NCBI GenBank assembly: GCA_017311315.1
Contig: CM029660.1
Location: 36,723,507-36,787,506 of the forward strand
Reading direction: 5' to 3'
Length of the DNA: 64,000 bases
Origin: Dendrocalamus latiflorus
Taxonomy: Eukaryota; Streptophyta; Magnoliopsida; Poales; Poaceae
Shown piece after piece: positions 34,264 through 47,079 of this stretch. A program made the translations under genes and the position numbers. Under the pieces are notes generated by a model. It was not told where the DNA came from, did no database searches, and worked only from the letters and a program-made list of their open reading frames with translations. The stretch's first letter is position 1, and each line of letters opens with the position of its first letter.

Positions 34264-34328
34264 GCGCACTGGACGTCGTCTCCTGGAACACGGTGGTGTC
34301 CAGGTACGCAAAGAACGGCAAAATGTAA
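34264..34328 (+). pseudogene. PPR-motif scrap
   Basis: Twenty codons read ALDVVSWNTVVSRYAKNGKM and then stop. DVVSWNTVVSRYAKNG is the typical start of a PLS-class pentatricopeptide repeat. It is on the same strand as the aminotransferase fragment, about 45 bases away, though the two genes are unrelated. Confidence 0.6.
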
Positions 34329-35951
34329 TTGTCGCTTCACTTATATCCAACTTCGCTCTTATCTATATTTTTTTTAGGTATCGTCTTACTCCAGAGATAA
34401 GATAGACGATCACGGATACATCACCTACATCACTCCTCTCGTTCTCATCATTCACACGCATCTCTTCTTTATTTTGCACCGTTCGTCTTCTCATCCTAAA
34501 AGTCATTTCTTTCGGCTACTACTATTTATTTTACGTGGTCAAGCACGTCACAGTCTGCGCTGACAAAGAAGGCCTAGGCGAGAACTATCACAAGCACCGC
34601 CAGAGTCTGACGGGCTCGCTACCAAAGCTCTGGTAAGGTCTGAGCTCGGGCGGCGGCGATGGAGTAAAGCAGGGCATGAGAGCAAACGAGACGGGTGCAC
34701 AAGGGCTGGGCGTTGTATACATGGTTTTGCAGGGGATTGAATGATGAAATAGAAACTACAATAATTTTAGATGGCTCAACAACATGTAAAATTTCCATAT
34801 ACTAAACTCTAAAGGGCACAAGACACGTACAAATAGATAGCAAGGGGAGCTTACCACTTGAGGGTGTCGATCCTTGAATGGAATGCGTGAACTGCGCTGC
34901 CTCTGTTTCTTGTAATGGGATCGCATTCAGATCAATCTCTCTCGGAACTCTTCGGCCATAATCTTGATGAGTAGTTCTTGGCTCTGTTTCTTGTTGAGGC
35001 TTCGAAGTTCAGATCAATCTCTCTCAAAACTCTTGGACCACAATCTTGACGACGAGAGACGTTTATGTTGTCCTCGCTCATTGCTCTTCCGACGTCTTCT
35101 TTAGGATCTATGTTCAAGTCAAGTGGAGCCAATGCAAGTTGTTTGGAGATGATGTTCGGAGGGGCGTGGCAGAAGAAACTGCAGTTTGCTGCCGTGGCGT
35201 GGCGTGCGAGCACATGGATGCGGCAGAGTGCGTGCGCTGATCCATGTCTCAAACAGAAAAAGAAAGTGAAAAAGGCAACGAAAAGAAAGGAGAAATCATG
35301 GATAAAAAGGTCCGGTGCCTGCGCGACTGCGTGAAGGTATCCATCCATTGTCCGAATTCTGTGCAAATGTAGCTCCGTGGCTTTCTTTTTCAAATCTAGC
35401 TATCTTCACCCTCAAATTTACATTTCTAGTCTCTTTCATGATACACAACATTCCATCTCAAATTTACAACAACATTCCATCTCAAATTTACATTTTTTGT
35501 TAAGTGCAAAAGAGGTAAAAAGAGAAAGAGGCGCTCGCGTTAAAATGATCCATACAATGACTATTACAAACAACTATCTTAAGCACCTTATGCAGACCGA
35601 GAGCTTGCTCGGTTGATAAAGCTGCCAGTGGGCAGCTTGTCCGTCCAGTTTTGAGCCCGTGATGCGCATTTTTTAGAGGTGCTGTTCATGTAAACAGTAT
35701 TTCTTTACTGTTTATGTAAATAATGTCCTTGGAATGTACGTATATGTAGGTGTTTTCAGTAGGTAAAGTATGGATCTATGTGCAGAAAAATCCATGCGGC
35801 ACTTTCCCCGGATCAGATCAGATCAGATCAGGAAAAAGATGAGATCACCAAATAATACGCGAACATCCATCCGCAAGGCCAAGGCCAAGGCCAAGCAGCA
35901 GCAGCACACTCTACACAGCAATCCATCCCATCTCCATCGCCGTCCCTCACC
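34329..35951. other. Gene-poor spacer before the BAG gene
   Basis: At 34932-35393 (minus) a frame has repeated DLN motifs (APLDLNIDPKED, LREIDLNFEAS, SERDLNAIPLQETE); I cannot assign it and doubt that it is a gene. A 22-bp tandem repeat (AACATTCCATCTCAAATTTA core) is at about 35447-35490. The last 150 bases before 35952 are the probable 5' UTR of the BAG gene, with a GATCA repeat at 35812-35830. Confidence 0.45.
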
Positions 35952-38653
35952 ATGGGTTCCCGCCACCTCCTCGACGACCCTGCCTCCTTCTTCCCCTTCC
36001 CGCCACCGCCGTCCTCCTGCCCCTTCCTCGGCGTCCCCCGCGACTCCACCCCCTTCAGCTTCGATCTCGACCCCTTCCATCCGCCCACGCCCCTCAGCCT
36101 CCTCGAACCATTTCCCTTCCCCACCCCCTACCCCTTCCTCCTCCACGACCTCACCGACCGCGTCGCCACGCTCGAGCTCGCCCTCGCCGCGCGCCCCCAG
36201 CCCTCCCGCAGGAAGTACACCTACACGACCGAGGCCGCCGGCCGCAAGGTCAAGTGGACCGCCGAGGAGAAGCCGCGCGGGGAGAGGGCGCTCAAGTGGG
36301 AGGCCGAGCTCAAGTCCCCCCACCACGACGGATTCGACCGCAAGTGCAAGTGGGAGTCCAAGTCCAAGCCCGCCTCGTCTGCCAGGAAGATCAAGTGGGG
36401 CGCCGAGCTCAAGGGCAAGGGATGCCTCGAGCCATGGTCGCACTCCTACACCTGGGAGGAGGACTTCGACGCCAGCGACGACGACAAGGCAGACAACAAG
36501 GAGGTGTACAAGAAAAAGTCTAACAAGGCCAAGGAGGACAATAAGAAGAAGGAAGACAAACTGCTGGTCAACAAGGAGAAGAAATGCCCCGTCGCCGTCA
36601 AGATCCAGGAGATCCCCGAGGACAACACCGCCGGATGCGTCGCCATCAGAAAGGTTAATTTTTATTCCTTGTGGGGTTTTAGCCGCGGTTTAGATGTACT
36701 TGGTTATGGTTTTGGCAAAAAACTAAGATTGGATTTTTAAGGGGTTTTCAGGTTCTGGAGCTTCTCGTTTAGTCCGATCTGAAGGAAAGATCCGATTTTT
36801 AGTAGATTTCCGACAGATCCGTGGCTCTCTCAATGCATATATCTGGTTAGATTTCAGATAAAGACTGCATTTTTAGAGGATGCCGTGTCTACAATCTAGA
36901 TCTGTACTAGTAATGGTTGTGGATTGTGCTCTGTAAGCAAGTTATTTATTTAGCCCTGCTCCTTTGCAATATAAGTAGTGCATTTGTACTGACCGCCCTG
37001 CATTTTCCTTTCTGAAGGCTTTTGCTATGGGCAATGGCAAGGGAAAAAAGAAAGAGCTGTCCCCACAGGATGCTGCATTGCTGATCCAGTTGACCTACAG
37101 GGCTCACCTTGCTCGCCGCTCACAGGTGCTTCGCTGCCTGCGTGATCTGGCTGTGGCCAAGGCCAAGCTCAAGGAGATCAGGTCCTTGTTCTATAACATC
37201 TCCTACAGGCACCGCACTGCACATGACCACGAAGAGCGCCAAAGGTTCTCCGAGAAAATCATTGTCCTGCTCCTCACTGTTGATGCGCTTGAGGTGAACC
37301 CCATCATGACCAGTTTTTCATTGTGATGGCTGCATTGTGAATTTGAACTTCGGTTATTGCATTGCTGGTTTAGGGGTGATTTATTAGGAGTTTTTCTATA
37401 AGTATGACCATGAGTTTGCAATGGTGCGTTAGCATCTGTGTTATTGATTATTGATATTATTAGGGTTTAGGGAAATCAAAGCACGTTAGAAGGATTAACT
37501 GATGCGTGTTTCCTGTATGGTCAATTCTGCCCAGTAGGAGAGGTTTATGGTTAAATCTTTAATCGATGAATAAGTGGCGGATGCAAAGTCATGTGTTCCA
37601 TACTTCCATTAGTACTTGTTCTGGGGGTTTCCATGGCATATCAAATGTAATGGTATCCCTCCAAATCATTTCTAAGTTTCTCTGGAGTCTACACATTTAA
37701 GCATTTGTTTTGATTTATAACCTGCAATACCCCCAGACTCTTCTAAGGCTTTGTTTGGGTTGAAGTACAGTAGTGATAAAAATGAACAAGTATATATTTC
37801 CTTTTAGCACATAGTGTGATGAAGTAGGATAATTTTAGATGAAGATGCAAAAATTGCTGCACAAGACCTCAGGAATATAAATAAAATTGATTTGCTTCAT
37901 GTTATGGTCGGACTTCACTATCTATGACAGGCCCGTCGTCAATAGTGAAGTCCGACCATAACACTTCATGCGATGTTTGCTCTCGCTTCTGAGTAGTGTC
38001 CTCAGTGATCCATTAGGTTCAAACGTTATGGTATTCTTAAATTAGGTACCGCCGCATGTTTTTCTGTATGGTCAATTTTCCCAGTAGGATACGTTTATGG
38101 TTAAATCTATAATTGATCAATAAGCGCCTAAATCCACAATCGTGTGTTTTATTAGTACTTCTATTGTGTTGTGGATTTCCATGGTATAATAAGTGTGAGT
38201 GCATCCCTTCAAATCATTTCTGAATCTCTCAAGGGTAGGGACAGTTAAGCATTCGTTTTGATTTCATGATTGCTGCACCTACAATGCCCCCAAGCTCTTT
38301 TGTTTCTCTCCTCATGTACGCCGAGCGATCACTCTATTTCCTCCATAACTTCCCTCACTTTTATATCACTTTCTCCTGAAGTCGAATAACCGATCGAATT
38401 AATGGTGCTTGGCATAACTGTCCTTTCAGGGTTGCTATATTTTATCACCTTGTAATAATCTTGGGCCATTAATCTCATTATATATTTGGTGCCTGCCTCC
38501 ACCCAGGGACCTGACTACATGGTGAGGACTGCAAAGAAGTCTATGCTTGAGGAACTCGAGGGAATGCTGGAGATTGTGGACCCACAGCCGCTAGGGAAGC
38601 AGAGGTCGCTGAGCTGCAGGAAGTTTGATCTCCCACAGGGTGGGGCGATCTGA
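35952..38653 (+). CDS. BAG-family co-chaperone regulator with IQ motif
   Basis: BAG proteins bind the Hsp70 ATPase domain; plant members with an IQ motif also bind calmodulin. Three exons join in frame: 35952-36653, 37018-37293 and 38507-38653, giving 374 residues. The N-terminal 95 residues are Pro/Phe-rich. Residues about 95-180 contain repeated KW motifs (GRKVKWTAEE, ALKWEAELKS, RKIKWGAELKG). A Lys/Asp/Glu-rich segment follows (DDDKADNKEVYKKKSNKAKE), possibly coiled or nuclear-targeting. The IQ motif is at about 253-270 (AALLIQLTYRAHLARRSQ). The BAG domain then runs to about 357, through LKEIRSLFYNISYRHR and VRTAKKSMLEELEGMLEIVD. The layout resembles the Arabidopsis BAG5-7 group; I cannot say which member. 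Confidence 0.9.
37500..38300. repeat. Diverged duplication within BAG intron 2
   Basis: Segment 37501-37745 and segment 38047-38300 are related copies. Both contain CTGTATGGTCAATT, CCCAGTAGGA, GTTTATGGTTAAATCT and a CCTCCAAATCATTTCT-like stretch in the same order. They differ by many substitutions and small indels, so the duplication is old. Confidence 0.8.
37901..37962. repeat. Perfect 21-bp hairpin in BAG intron 2
   Basis: The arms GTTATGGTCGGACTTCACTA(T) (37901-37921) and their exact inverse (37942-37962) enclose a 20-base loop. CTTCAT occurs just outside on both sides (37895-37900 and 37964-37969), which could be a target duplication. It lies between the two halves of the intron duplication. 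Confidence 0.8.
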
Positions 38654-41400
38654 GATGAGAAGATGGCTGGCGTGAACAACGCTGTCAGAATCATCGTGGA
38701 GGGCAAGTTATTGGCACCGCGTTGTGTAGTGGATGTCATGCCTGATGGAGCTTGTAGCACACTAGCACTGCGTCGTCTATGAGAACTACCGATTTTATTT
38801 CCAGTAGCTTCGGTCTAGGGAAGTTGGAACTTACTGCTCCGTAGTATGATCTGTCTTTTGCTTCGGAGCTTGTTGTATGCTGTTAAACTACCAGATATTG
38901 GTGCTTTAGGGTCTCTACTGGCTGTTGCCCAGATGTTTCCAGTTCCATGGAAGTTGAGTAGTTAATGGATGTGTCTTGTTATGGGAATCAAAGCCAGATT
39001 TGACGTCTCCCCCGACCGTCGCGTCATCCATTGGAAGGCGCGTCCGGGATCGCCGTCGGCTCCATTGCCGCTGGGCCGCATTGCTTGATTTGAAGATCTT
39101 CTTTGCTGTTGTTACTTGCTTTGACATCGATTTGGAGGCGGCTGCTCCTGCTTGATTTGGACGCAGTCAAGGATCAATTTGCAGGCGACGGCGGCTGCTG
39201 CTTTATCTTGATTTGTAGATGGAAGCAACGAAAGGGGAAGTGAACGAGTTTGGCTGTGTTCCATTGGGTTTCTAGCTTAAGCTTTTTGCATTATTTGATA
39301 CTGTTTAAGGCTTATTTTTATATTGTAGCTACTGTTAGGTTTTCAGCATAATTAAATTTTAAAAATGAAAAAAGTTACATCATTACAAACAATAGAAAGG
39401 AATAAAAAAAATTACAAAAAAAATCAGAAAAAGACAAAATTTAAGAAGTCGGAAACTTATCCCATTCCCACTACACATCCAAACGCCACCGAAGTGAAAC
39501 CCCATAGGTAATGCGAACTGACTTGATCTGCTCTGATTGGTCCCCAACTCCCAACCTGAAACCCGACCCACCCCTGAATTTCTTCGTTCTTTTTCCTCAA
39601 ATCCATTCCTTTCTTCTCGACAAGACGAAACAAATTGAAGGAGGCTATAAATGAACCGAGCTTAGGTCTGGACTCGAGCTCGATTTGACCCAAGCTCGAG
39701 TAGGTTTGAGTTTGATTCGAGTAAGCTCGCAACATATTCACGTTCACAAAATTTTGTTCTTCGCATCAACATAAAAGGAGAGGCGATGAGAATAGTTCAT
39801 ACTAAGATCTGGTTGAAAGAGGATGGATGGCGCAATCACGTCGAGGTCATCGCAACGATGGAGGAGAGGATATCATGCTTCGTAGTGGAGAGGTGAAGTG
39901 CATCAGCGCTTGGGGGTGGTAGAGGAGAAGGACATCGTCGGCTTGCCATGTCATCGCTTGGGGACCTGCACCATGGTGTTGCCATGTTGGTGGTTGGTAG
40001 GATGGGAGACGCCAGGGTGCAGGGAGAGACGGCGGGGTTGAAAGAATTGAGGAGGGGCAATGAAGTGGGAGGAGAGGTCTCAGTGAGCGAGGGGTAGTGG
40101 AGTGGGAGGAGAGGCGGCAGTCGGCGAGAGCGGGATGGGAGGCGGCGGGGTGGGAGAAGTCGAGAAGGGGCGGTGGAATAGGAGGAGATGCGGCGAGATG
40201 GGAAGCTGCAGCTTGTGGGATGGGAGAGAGGCGAGACTGGATCAAGGAGACAAGATGATTTTGAAATTGAAATAAGGGTGTAGGTAGGCTAAGAAATTTA
40301 CTGATAAACTATTTAAGCTCAGCTCATAGAAACTCACGAGCTTAAGATCAAACGTGAGATCGAGCTCGCCTCGATTCTAGAGCGAGATGAGCTTGCAAGC
40401 CTCGAGATTTTTTCCTACGTCTCTACCAAGTAGTACCACTATATAGGATAGGAGTGTAGGACTCGACCGAGTACCGTTGGACCTTTGAACATTGGATTCG
40501 GACTTTTCGGGCGCTCCTATTTTCTACAATGCGTGCATGTGCTTTCTTTTACACCTGCTCGTTACCAGACGCCATCTAGTACTAAAAGTTGTGTGCTCAG
40601 GAGAGTTAAGCTGCGATCCCAGGTCAGAGGTTAGGTATATATATCCACGCAGGCATGCATGCATGCATGGCGATGGCATGATACGTCTATCCACGTGCGA
40701 TGCGAGTGTGGTGTTTCCTCGCACAAGGGTGGGTAGGTAAAATTCTACTCTGGATGGCCTGGCCTGCGAGTACAGCTACGTCCATACAGACTACTGCATG
40801 AATCTTAAAGCTAATGAATGAATCATTAGGACTCCATCATTATTCCATATAATGTAATTCATGGGTGGTACGAAGTGAGATAGAGATCCAGTTTCTTGGT
40901 GAATATGATTGTTTTTGTTTTTAAGACTAGTTGGTCCTTTTGATGGATGTGGTTGTAGGTTAGATAGCAGAATATTAATTCCTTGTACCGACCAGAAAAT
41001 AGGAAGGCGGTGGAAAGAGAAAAAACGGGGGCCGGAAACAGAAAAAACGGGGGGCAATCCAGTGAATCCGTTCTAATATTCTCATTCTGCCGTGCCGTGT
41101 GGTGTGCGCGCCGCGTTGCAATGCAGAGCCGCGGAGGAGATTGATTCATCGGTTTCCATCCGTTTTTCTTGTGATTTGCTGGCGGGGATTGATTGTTTCA
41201 TGGACCAAATGCATTCATCATCTGGTCCTCGCTCTTGATACTCACTGGAGTAATTTGTTTGTAATCTTGTATGCACTAGTGCGGTAGTAGTGATAAAGAT
41301 CGCGATAAATACAAGCAGCAGCTGTACTTGTGCAATCGTCGTCGTCTTGATTTCTTCTCGCCATCTCGTCACAATGCGTCTCAAGTACAGCTGTGCAGTG

Positions 41401-41422
41401 CTCTCTCTCTCTCTCTCTCTCT
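41401..41422. repeat. (CT)n in the SKU5-like 5' region
   Basis: A CT run about 190 bp upstream of the start codon, probably in the 5' leader or core promoter. A matching GA run is at 41581-41597, ending 13 bases before the ATG. Confidence 0.85.
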
Positions 41423-41580
41423 GTCTCTGGGGTGGAACCACACTGTCCCCACCATCTCAAAACCGCCCCAAACCCCTGCGTCTCTCGTCTGGTCTCTTCT
41501 CCCACTAGTCAGTCACGCACTCTCCGAGAGAAGCGCAAGAAAGAAAAAAAAGGAAGGGAATCCCAAGAATCGGTGCAGGG

Positions 41581-41597
41581 AGAGAGAGAGAGAGAGA
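41581..41597. repeat. (GA)n just upstream of the SKU5-like ATG
   Basis: A short GA run in the 5' leader, continuing as GGGAGGGAGACC up to the start codon. Confidence 0.8.
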
Positions 41598-41610
41598 GGG
41601 AGGGAGACCA

Positions 41611-44600
41611 ATGGCGTCGCCGGCGGCGCTCCTCCTGCTTGCTGTCGCGTTCCTGGCCGGGCCGGCGCAGGCGGCCGACCCCTACGCCTTCTTCGACTGG
41701 GACGTCTCCTACATCACCGCATCCCCTCTCGGCGTGCCGCAGCAGGTGACCGACCTGCTCTCTTTCTTCCTCTGCTGCTTCTTTCTTCATCTGCGTGCAT
41801 ACACTGGTAGATTGCTACGAGTGTTCATTGCGCAAAGATTGGATTTTTACCCCCATCCCCTCTTCTTGCCGTGGGTTTCCATGTGGTCTTCTTCTTCTTC
41901 TTCGGCGAAAGATTTGATTTCGATTCGACGTAATACTACTTCGCGCTTGCTGTGCCAAGGATTGATGGATGCTTTTTCCCCCTTATCTCCTTCATGACTG
42001 GGTTTTGATCCTTGTTCGTTTCTCTGCGGGAAGGATTCGGTCGATTTTGATGTGTGCAGTGCAGTGCGCCTTAATTAGGGGGAGGACATCTTGCTGAGTT
42101 GCTGTTTGCTTACCTTCAAGATCCATCTTTCCCTATGCGTTTGTCGCGCATTTGCATTTGCATTTGCTCTCCTGTGGGAAGTATGTTTCTTGCACTTCAG
42201 TGTCAGGACTCGGGACTTGTTTGCTCGTTTCTCGCCCAAAGATTTATTTTTTACTTTTTCCTTTTTTACCTGCAAAGTTTCGATTTTCACCAACTCCTCG
42301 CGCTTTTACTAGGCATTGCATTCAGATCTCCCTAGTCCAACATCCTGCTCTCATATGCTTCCCGATCTATTCTTATTGTAGTACTGACTTCCGGTTTTCC
42401 ACTGTCAAGATGTGCCAGTCGTTTACGCTTGATTTCTACCTCCTCCCAGTCTCCCTGAACCGTTTTGTGGTCATGCATTTTTTTTTTGTTTCAGGTGATC
42501 GCAATCAACAAGCAGTTCCCTGGCCCCATCGTCAACATCACCACCAACTACAATGTGGTTGTCAATGTGCTCAACAGCTTGGATGAGCCACTGCTCATCA
42601 CTTGGTGAGCGCTCTCAAGTTTCAATCTTGACGGCTTCGTATAGACTTAATTACGGTTATGGGTTCATTACGTTTCATTGGCTATGCTGTGATGATAAGT
42701 CTTGGTCTCTTTTTCTGATGCAGGGATGGTATCCAGCACCGAAAGAATTGCTGGGAAGACGGGGTTCTGGGCACAAACTGCCCGATACCTCCAGGTTGGA
42801 ATTGGACTTACAATTTCCAAGTGAAGGACCAGATTGGCAGCTTCTTCTACTTTCCACCCCTTGGTATGCAGCGTGCCGCTGGGGGTTTTGGAGGTATAAC
42901 TGTCAACAACCGGGCGGTAATCTCAGTCCCATTCGACACGCCGGATGGGGACTTCACGTTGTTTATGGGGGACTGGTATAAGAAGAACCACACGGTAGGG
43001 GGAAAATATCACAAGCTTTATCGCAAGATGCCTAGGTAGTTTCTTCAATAATCAAGGATGCTGATTTTGTTCGTCTTGTGTAGGACCTGAGGAAGATGCT
43101 CGATGATGGCAAGGAGCTCGGGATGCCTGACGGTGTTTTGATGAATGGCAAGGGGCCATATAGGTACAACGACTCCCTCGTCCCGGATGGCATCGAGTAT
43201 GAGACTATCAATGTTGAACCAGGTGATTACTATTGTCACTTTCATCATTATAGACTGCATCGTTAAATTTGAATTCCATTTCTCTTCATATGCTATATTA
43301 ATCCGTGTGCATAGTAATAACAAAATAGTATGGTTCCTAATGCTGTTGCTGTACACATTTTCATGTTACTTTTGAATTGCGAATGTGTTTTCCCTGATGT
43401 GATGGTGGCATGAAGTTGTGGATTTATCATCACTCTTATGATAAGGCCAACTAAAATTTCTTTAAACAAATTGCTTTAGTGCACTGCCATAAAAGTGATA
43501 ACTGAGCTTGATCTCCACAACAGGAAAAACGTACCGTTTCCGTGTCCACAATGTGGGTGTCTCTACGAGCTTGAATTTCAGGATTCAGAGTCACAACTTG
43601 GCCATTGTTGAGACAGAGGGTTCATACACAATGAAGCAGAATTTCACGAATCTTGACATCCATGTGGGGCAGTCTTACTCCTTTTTGATCACCATGGATC
43701 AGAACGCAAGCAGTGATTATTACATTGTGGCCAGCGCTAGGTTTGTGAACGAATCGATTTGGACCAGAGTTACTGGTGTTGCAATTCTGCACTACTCAAA
43801 TTCAAAGGGCAAAGCATCTGGTCCTCTTCCTGATCCACCAAACGATGTCTATGACAAAACTTTCTCAATGAACCAGGCACGGTCAATCAGGTTTGTATAA
43901 AATAACCCCTTTTTGCCTAAACTCTGACCATACAAATGACCACTGGCTTAATTTTCTCTCACGCAATTCTAGTCACTATTTCCATAAGCAATGATTTTAG
44001 AAATGGCTGACCCATGACCCATCATGTGCTGATGCTTTTTTAATAATTACAATGTTCTTGGGTACCCATCATGTGCCATGATGTTTTCTTTTTATAACAA
44101 CAGTGTTTTGCTATACCGAACTAAACTTATGCAGTACTCTTGTATAAAAAAACTAATCTAGCTCCTTTTAATTGGTTTTCCCCTTAACTTTCTGTGGTCT
44201 TTCGGTTATCCCATAAATGTAGTTTTTGCACATTAGTTGCATCTTGATCTTCAAGAGATGTTGACCAAATATGCTTTTCTTTCTCAACTCTGAATGGGAA
44301 AAGCTCGTTTTATTATAATACATGTCTTTTTTCTTGCATCAGGATTCAACATTTTTGGTGTACTCATTTGGGAAATTTTTCTGCCCAATTCTTTGGTAGT
44401 AGAGCATCTGTTCTGGATGAATTCCTTGCAGAAACTTTATTTTTTTACCCCTAAAAAGCGTAATAATCATTAGTTTTCTATCTCCGCGTACACCATTCAA
44501 TGAAGTGTAGGGATATCTGCTAATATTTGTAGACAACTGTTTGTCTAGACATGTAGTGCTGCTTCTCCATGTTTCATGTGCACACAGTAGTTCTGGATGA

Positions 44601-45817
44601 TGATGTGTGCATACATACTTCAGCCTAAAAAAGATCTTGTTTTTATTGTCAGGATGAATGTGAGCACTGGCGCTGCTCGTCCGAATCCTCAAGGTTCTTT
44701 TCACTATGGTTCTATCAATGTCAGCCAAGTGTACAAGTTGAGGAATGAGCCACCTGTTACCATTGATGGCAAAAAACGGACTACACTGAATGGTATCTCT
44801 TATTCCCCACCTGCTACTCCTCTGAGGCTGGCGGATCTCTATGACGAGAAAGGAGTCTACACACTTGACTTCCCCACTATGCCATCTGATGCACCACCGG
44901 TGATTGGATCTTCTATCATCAATTCCACATACAAGAACTTCATGGAAATTGTATTTCAGAACAACGACACCAAAGTTCAGACATACCATATTGATGGATA
45001 TGCGTTTTGGGTCGTCGGGTGAGTACAGCTTCCAATTTCTCATTTCTTTCAGCAACCAGCAGCTTACGATCCTGTATACTTAACCATTTGCACATTGTGA
45101 ACAGAATGGACTATGGCGAGTGGACCGAGAATAGCCGTGGGACGTACAACAAGTGGGATGGTGTTTCTCGTTGCACCACTCAGGTATGTACTGTAGGATA
45201 TCATTTGCATAAACTATTTCTAGGTGTGAAGTCCTATTGTGCTCCAGGATGCTTTTGTTTCCGCTTATGTTCATACTCTTATGTCATTTATTTACGAGCT
45301 AGTTGATGCAAATATGCTGCTTTAACTCCATGAAGAAGCATATGCAGAAATCATTGCTGAAAGTGTTCCTTAGCGTTGCAGCCTGCAGCTAATGATGTTA
45401 CTGTCACATTGTTCATAGGTATTTCCTGGAGCATGGACCGCTGTCTTACTGTCACTTGACAGCCCGGGTTTTTGGAATGTACGCACAGAAAACCTCGACA
45501 CATGGTATCTCGGTCAGGAGACTTACATCAGGGTCTTGGATCCAGCAGGAGGCTATAATGTTACTGAGATGGTGGCTCCAGATAACATTCTCTATTGCGG
45601 TCGCCTCAAGGATAAACAGAAGTATGCTATTTGCTTATGTGCTATAGATAATAGGTCCTTCTTACATATAGGCACAATTACTAATGCTTCAACTGTTTTT
45701 GTTCCTAGGGCTCAGAAGCCTCATGGGTCATCAAGTTCATCACAATCTGCGGCAAAACTAAACGGCTATTTGCTCACGGCTATGGTGTCATTGGTAGCAT
45801 TAGCGTTCGTCCATTGA
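41611..45817 (+). CDS. SKU5: SKU5-like monocopper oxidase-like protein, GPI-anchored
   Basis: SKU5 and its relatives are cell-surface proteins that guide directional root growth and cell-wall expansion. Nine exons join in frame: 41611-41745, 42495-42604, 42724-42994, 43084-43222, 43524-43890, 44653-45018, 45105-45183, 45419-45621 and 45709-45817. The product is 592 residues. There is a cleavable signal peptide (MASPAALLLLAVAFLAGPAQ, then AADPYAFFDWDVSY). Three cupredoxin domains have lost most copper ligands: the usual HWHG is TWDG (in ITWDGIQHRKNCWEDG), the HLHG equivalent is YHIDGYAFWVVG, and the terminal HCH-type motif is absent (NLDTWYLGQETYIRV). The C-terminus has a small-residue spacer (GSSSSSQSAAK) and a hydrophobic tail, NGYLLTAMVSLVALAFVH, as in GPI signals. 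Many N-X-S/T sites are present. It is probably not an active multicopper oxidase. Confidence 0.94.
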
Positions 45818-47011
45818 AAATATCTGCCAGCTAGTACTCTGTTGTTTGCAAGTTAGGAGGTCGACAGAATTTGAGTAGGTCCAATTTGTAGGTTCCATCA
45901 TTGTCATTGTGCATCGGCAAGTTGTCGGAATTTTACAGAATTGTGTACACCCATTGCATTGCGTTCGTGCCGCTTGCCTGTCGGCACCCGCAAGGAGTGC
46001 TGTGCTGCCTAAGACGGTCTTTTTTTCTTCGCGTTCAGCCAGCTAGCTTTGTGGAGATTCGGATGTTGATAGTTGCGGCGGCATTGCAATTAGCAAGTGC
46101 AGTTTTACTTTTATGTTACGTTAAAGCTGCAAATTTGTCGATCGATTTGTTGAATTGCTGCTAATCATTTTGCTGAGTTGCAGCCATCCATCCTGAAGGA
46201 GTGGCTGCGCTTTTGCCATCTGAACAAGAAACATGAGTGACAGGGCGAGGGTGAGTTTGGCATCGAGGTGACCCTTTTGAGATCCACTTTTATGCTCTGT
46301 GTTGGATATAATAACCCCTTGAAAACATCCTCTCTAGCTTTCGCTGGAATGATGGAGGTTCTGTGGAGCAACTAGCTATGTAATGCTGCCAGATTGGCCT
46401 TCAAACGAATTTCTGACCGCTCACACTGCGCAATGATCATCACGTCACGCGGTTTGTTGATTGGGACCAAGTTTCGCCCATTTTAACGGGAATGCTTGAC
46501 GAGTAGTCCGAGAACGCTGTTTGTAGATCACTACGATCAGCACGGCACGATAAAAAAGTGTTTTTGACGCGCTAATTAAGCAACCTGTTGGCAGGCGTTC
46601 ACCTCACCTAGTGTAAGTACAGCTTGATGATGCAGAATTGTTGTTCAAGTATTAAGGAACCCAGCCTTTTCATGATGGTCTAAGTGCTTGGGTACAGGAG
46701 TATTGAAACCACATGAAGATGGTACGAGAGAATATTGGGGTGGCTATGTTAGTTATTTCGAGGACAGGATAGCTGTGTGAGTTACTGAGGGTCCAACAGT
46801 GAGACCAGAAGGGCGGACAAGTCCTCAGCGAAGAAGATAAAAAATTCATGCTAGCACATCCAACTGACCCAAAATTCAGAGGAGATAATACAACCCTACA
46901 AGTAGATTGCTTGCCCGCATGTATTATTGAATTAAATTTCAGTGGTAAGTAATTACAAGCCATCACATTGCAACACGCGTAGAGCGAGCGAGCGTGGGGG
47001 GTGGGGTCTGT

Positions 47012-47016
<5 letters not shown>

Positions 47017-47076
<60 letters not shown>
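47017..47076. repeat. (GA)n microsatellite, about 30 units
   Basis: A pure GA run of 60 bases, the longest microsatellite in the window. Confidence 0.95.

Positions 47077-47079
<3 letters not shown>

Larger units (their letters stand above)
38654..41610. other. Intergenic region between BAG and SKU5-like genes
   Basis: The BAG 3' UTR probably runs to about 38960. At 39660-39730 and 40310-40410, stretches rich in AGCTCGAGCT-like words face each other in opposite orientation, suggesting the ends of an old DNA transposon. Its GC-rich interior (39850-40230) yields frames I do not believe. A GCATGCATGCATGCATGG run is at 40650-40668. The last 200 bases or so are the SKU5-like 5' UTR. No exon is seen. 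Confidence 0.45.

Noticed and set aside
34531..34638. Possible C-terminal exon ending GENYHKHRQSLTGSLPKLW
   Set aside because: The short frame looks protein-like but I could not link it to a family or to neighbouring exons.
34932..35393. 153-residue minus frame with repeated DLN motifs
   Set aside because: EAR-like LxLxL/DLN words suggest a repressor, but there is no DNA-binding domain, no convincing exon structure, and the surroundings are gene debris.
35770..36693. 307-residue plus frame and 206-residue minus frame over BAG exon 1
   Set aside because: They are out-of-frame shadows of the GC-rich BAG exon; only the frame starting at 35952 splices into the IQ/BAG exons.
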